Assembly: GCA_051004015.1 (NCBI GenBank)
Contig: JBPCKT010000053.1
Span: 62,001-126,000 of the forward strand
Source of the DNA: SXOA01 sp051004015
Lineage (GTDB): Bacteria; Planctomycetota; Planctomycetia; Pirellulales; Pirellulaceae
DNA: 64,000 nt
Direction: 5' to 3'
Shown: positions 62,501 to 64,000 of the stretch, piece after piece
How positions within the stretch are numbered: position 1 is the first letter of the stretch
Layout of the letters: every line of letters starts with the position of its first letter
Notes under the pieces: generated by a model
What the model was told of the DNA's origin: nothing
The model's database searches: none
The model's input: the letters and a program-made list of their open reading frames with translations, nothing else
Translations under genes and position numbers: made by a program

Positions 62501-63159
62501 CCTGTGGAACGATCCTGATTCGGGAAAATACGATTCTGGACTGCAACATGGGAATTGGGCTGACGGGTTGCCTCAAGCAAGTGTGCGTAGTGGGAAACCG
62601 GGTGGGGTTTTCGATGGCGGGGATTCAACCGGAAAACCTGCTGCCGGGAACGGAGCATATCTGGATCGCCAACAATACTTTCGTCGAATGTACGTTCGCC
62701 TTGCGCTATTGGGACAACGCCAGCCTACCCCTTGCGCGCAAGAACATTCGTATTAGCAACAACCTGATGCTGAAGAGCACCAGCGTCGACATGATTTTTA
62801 TCGACAGCGGCGGAGACCCGCTAAAGCAACGCGGCCATGGGGACGGGAAGGCTTTGCATACCGCGTGGCAATGGGGGAACAACTGGCGCGAAACGCCCGT
62901 GGTCGTCGGCACGGACGAACTTTCCAAGAGCTGGATACCCGTGGCCCCTGGCGATGAGCGCCGGGACGAAATCGCCGACGTCAACCGCGATGCCAAGGCC
63001 GCCGAATTCCAGCAACCGGCGAAGGATTCCCCGCTGGCCACCGCTGGCGCCGGGGGCGACTTGCCGGCCTATGTCGGCGCAGTTCCTCCTGCTGGCACCG
63101 CGGCCTGGGACTGGGATCGGACGTGGAAAGCGCTTGAAAAAGCGACCGCCAAGGAATGA
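59527..63159 (+). CDS. Ser/Thr protein kinase with two tandem beta-helix modules
   Basis: A 1210-residue membrane protein. A planctomycete-type helical N-terminus (about 1-75; FQAEQLLAGR) precedes a Hanks-type kinase domain: G-loop LGEGGMGTVY (about 87-96), lysine K110 in VAIKVLP, HRDLKPANLL (H202-D204), DLGLA (237-241) and APEQ (267-270). A membrane helix (about 392-416) follows. Residues 443-825 and 826-1209 are two copies of a 383-385-residue beta-helix-like module beginning KIVTMENGLTVAKDGTGQY / KVVTIENGWTVAQDGTGQY, closely similar at DNA level. The extracytoplasmic modules probably bind a glycan or surface signal and the kinase reports it inwards (inference). Confidence 0.93.
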   Translation: MDEGIFRMSRGSVTQFLTEAERSGVFAPERSQEVTALAAGDSSLSVEQVASQMVERNILTVFQAEQLLAGRGSECLIAGRYRVLEKLGEGGMGTVYKAQDTNLDRVVAIKVLPAGRLHDADAIARFQREAKALARLSHPHIIQAYDSGSDHGRHFLVMEFVEGLGLDKVLRQHGALPPSVAADFVHQAAVGLEHAHEKGLVHRDLKPANLLMAGTYPQRASKPTGSKSAPAVVKILDLGLARFLQDQMGDRQLTQEGAGMGTPDYMAPEQFRDALNADVRSDIYGLGCTLYHLIGGQVPFPGSSFSEKALAHAKKEPVPLEERCPEVPAGLAVAVSKMMAKHPQDRFQTAGEVALALAPFVAGSSQSVVRLKATGQWQQLSAARQAAGKRPLILAVSAATIITSIVCALLAWPFMFPPANGGNSAELPHEKGNPEVGKNAPPKIVTMENGLTVAKDGTGQYRTITEALEKVESGQTIRVLDEAVYKELLTINRPAHQTGITLEAVRGATLQFPAGSMGIRIINVQGLTIRGFRCTNEADMKFFIGAKGRCQGLRLSSLRMTATLPSICNITLEGIAPGGDQMVVENCTFQGGSGGVRVSGFITYTQPGPCGTILIRDNSILDCAAGILLVGSLKQVCVVGNRVGFSERVGIQLENLLPGTENIWIANNTVFECATDFRYWEDSSLPLARKNIRIRNNLLLKSTDNDMNFIDSGGDPMNHRGAGDGKALLGVWEWGNNWRETPEVEGADLLSKSWIPVAPTDTRQDKIPNLNRDPKAADFLQPAKDSPLATAGAGGDLPAYVGAVPPVGTKAWDWDQTWKALEAAAKVVTIENGWTVAQDGTGQYKTIGEALDKVSPGQTIRVLDNAVYKELLNINRPTSQAGITLEAPQDATLQFPGSGFGIKITKVPRVTLRGFRFTHEADLKAFVVAIGPCQGLRLSSLRMNTTIPGFQNIALEAIAPGGDRMVVENCTIRGGGVGVRLSGYSNYDQPDPCGTILIRENTILDCNMGIGLTGCLKQVCVVGNRVGFSMAGIQPENLLPGTEHIWIANNTFVECTFALRYWDNASLPLARKNIRISNNLMLKSTSVDMIFIDSGGDPLKQRGHGDGKALHTAWQWGNNWRETPVVVGTDELSKSWIPVAPGDERRDEIADVNRDAKAAEFQQPAKDSPLATAGAGGDLPAYVGAVPPAGTAAWDWDRTWKALEKATAKE

Positions 63160-63192
63160 GCCAGCAGTCCTGCTTCTCCGCGGCGAAGAAGT

Positions 63193-64000
63193 TCAACTTT
63201 GCGATTCAATGATTGCCTTCAGTCCGTCGCGGTAACTGGGATAGAGGAGCTTTGGGGCAAGTTCGCGGAAGAGTTTGGCGGGGAGGATTCGCTTGTCGCT
63301 GCCGGCGCGAAGTGCGGCGGGGGAGTTTGTATCGGGGGGAACGAACTGCGGTTCGGGGGCCGCGAGCAGGCGGGCGAGCTCGCGATAGTAGTCGGCTCGC
63401 AGCACGGGGCTGCCGTCGGAGACGCAGTAAAGATTGGGAACCTCGGCGCGCTGATCAGCGAGCAGGACGATCCGGGCTGCGTCGTCCACATGAACCAGGT
63501 TCAGCCAGCCTTCCGCCGGAGCGTCAATCGGCCGGCCCGCTTGCAGGTCGGCGACTCGGGGAAGTCGGCCGGGGCCATAGATGCCCGCCAGCCGCAGGAT
63601 GATACCGCGGCTGCCGTGGGGATGGGCTTGCAGGACTTGCTCGGCGGCAAGGGAAGCTTTGCCTCCTTCGCGGGTCGGCTGGGGCGGAGTTTCTTCATCG
63701 ACGAACTCGCCCGTGGCAGCGCCGTAAACCCCGGTCGAGCTGATGTAAATCCAGCGACACGATTGGCCCCCGGCGGAGTTTAAGACCTTGGAATTGAGCA
63801 GGCTGGCCAGGCCGCCGGCGTAGACCTGCTCAATGGGCTGCGGCGACTTTCGGTCATAACCGACGGAGTAGAGGACGGTGGAGAAGCCCTCGGCGGGAAA
63901 CTGGGACGCAGAGTGAACAGGAAGATCATTGATGTCCATAACGACAGCAGAAATCCCTTCGCGGCTGAGCTCTTGGGCCTTGTCGGCCGACCGCGTCAGG
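63193..64000 (-). CDS. NAD(P)-dependent epimerase/dehydratase-like protein, partial at right edge
   Basis: At least 269 residues of an SDR-type protein running off the right edge. The frame continues past the ATG at 63939 to the edge (RSADKAQELSREGISAVVM), so the true start is beyond 64000. Conserved parts: FSTVLYSVGYDRKS, WIYISSTGVYGAATGEFVDE (the STGVYG catalytic region), IILRLAGIYGPGRLP, LNLVHVDDAARIVLLAD. The stretch SADKAQELSREGISAVVMD before the ATG fits the second Rossmann strand of such enzymes. The substrate is unknown; the end lies 34 bases from the kinase stop (convergent). Confidence 0.82.
   Translation of the reverse strand, partial: LTRSADKAQELSREGISAVVMDINDLPVHSASQFPAEGFSTVLYSVGYDRKSPQPIEQVYAGGLASLLNSKVLNSAGGQSCRWIYISSTGVYGAATGEFVDEETPPQPTREGGKASLAAEQVLQAHPHGSRGIILRLAGIYGPGRLPRVADLQAGRPIDAPAEGWLNLVHVDDAARIVLLADQRAEVPNLYCVSDGSPVLRADYYRELARLLAAPEPQFVPPDTNSPAALRAGSDKRILPAKLFRELAPKLLYPSYRDGLKAIIESQS

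Noticed and set aside
1..64000. CRISPR array, prophage or transposase
   Set aside because: No regularly spaced direct repeats, integrase, transposase or phage structural genes were recognisable in the window.

Overview
The window reads as chromosome from a member of the Planctomycetota. Markers are the DUF1559 pseudopilin-like protein, the LEPR-XLL surface protein, the ThuA/membrane-bound-dehydrogenase/CxxCH haem protein, an FG-GAP + ASPIC/UnbV lipoprotein paired with a TPR protein, a formylglycine sulfatase, NPYASP-type small membrane proteins and a GEGGMG-type Ser/Thr kinase. The DNA is GC-rich and densely coded on both strands with no large mobile element, phage, rRNA or CRISPR array. I cannot place it below phylum.

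Layout. 0.2-8.7 kb: DUF1559 protein, DUF2063/HvfC-like protein, a membrane protein with a pseudopilin-like tail, the UnbV/TPR pair and two small exported or anchored proteins. 8.7-12.8 kb: a tight minus-strand cluster with overlapping start/stop codons (antitoxin-like ORF, PIN toxin, rlmN, enolase-superfamily racemase, hemW-like). 12.9-19.6 kb: DMFase-like protein, DUF6268 barrel, M3 oligopeptidase, HEAT lipoprotein. 20.3-21.9 kb: three tandem paralogous membrane proteins and tRNA-Arg(CCU). 21.9-33.4 kb: giant haem dehydrogenase, LEPR-XLL repeat protein, Tat amidohydrolase, S9 peptidase, ALDH7-like dehydrogenase. 34-38.6 kb: SdpR/SdpI-like pair, CorA-like protein, DUF1611 protein. 38.8-43.7 kb: ECF sigma/anti-sigma pair, glycosyltransferase, HDOD protein. 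43.7-51.9 kb: a continuous aroA-pdxJ reading frame, PQQ-like propeller, HEAT/sugar-binding-like protein, Gfo/Idh oxidoreductase, hicBA, sulfatase. 51.9-64 kb: LRR protein, polytopic membrane protein, M16 peptidase, response regulator, Crp-like regulator, a kinase with two duplicated beta-helix modules, and an SDR running off the right edge.

The most unusual property is a dense set of short palindromic or tandem repeats (at least a dozen loci in several sequence families). Most are intergenic. At least six sit in frame inside coding regions: in the DUF2063 gene, the haem dehydrogenase, twice in the sulfatase, in aroA, and at the aroA-pdxJ junction, where the element seems to have welded two genes into one frame. 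One family occurs in two unrelated genes, read from opposite strands, giving unrelated peptides. Elsewhere the repeats produce false N-terminal extensions, which I removed when choosing starts.

The genes suggest an aerobic, polysaccharide- and peptide-degrading bacterium with much exported machinery: sulfatase, peptidases, haem dehydrogenase, Gfo/Idh oxidoreductase and amidohydrolase. Signalling is by an ECF sigma factor, a receiver-only response regulator, an HDOD protein and a Ser/Thr kinase.
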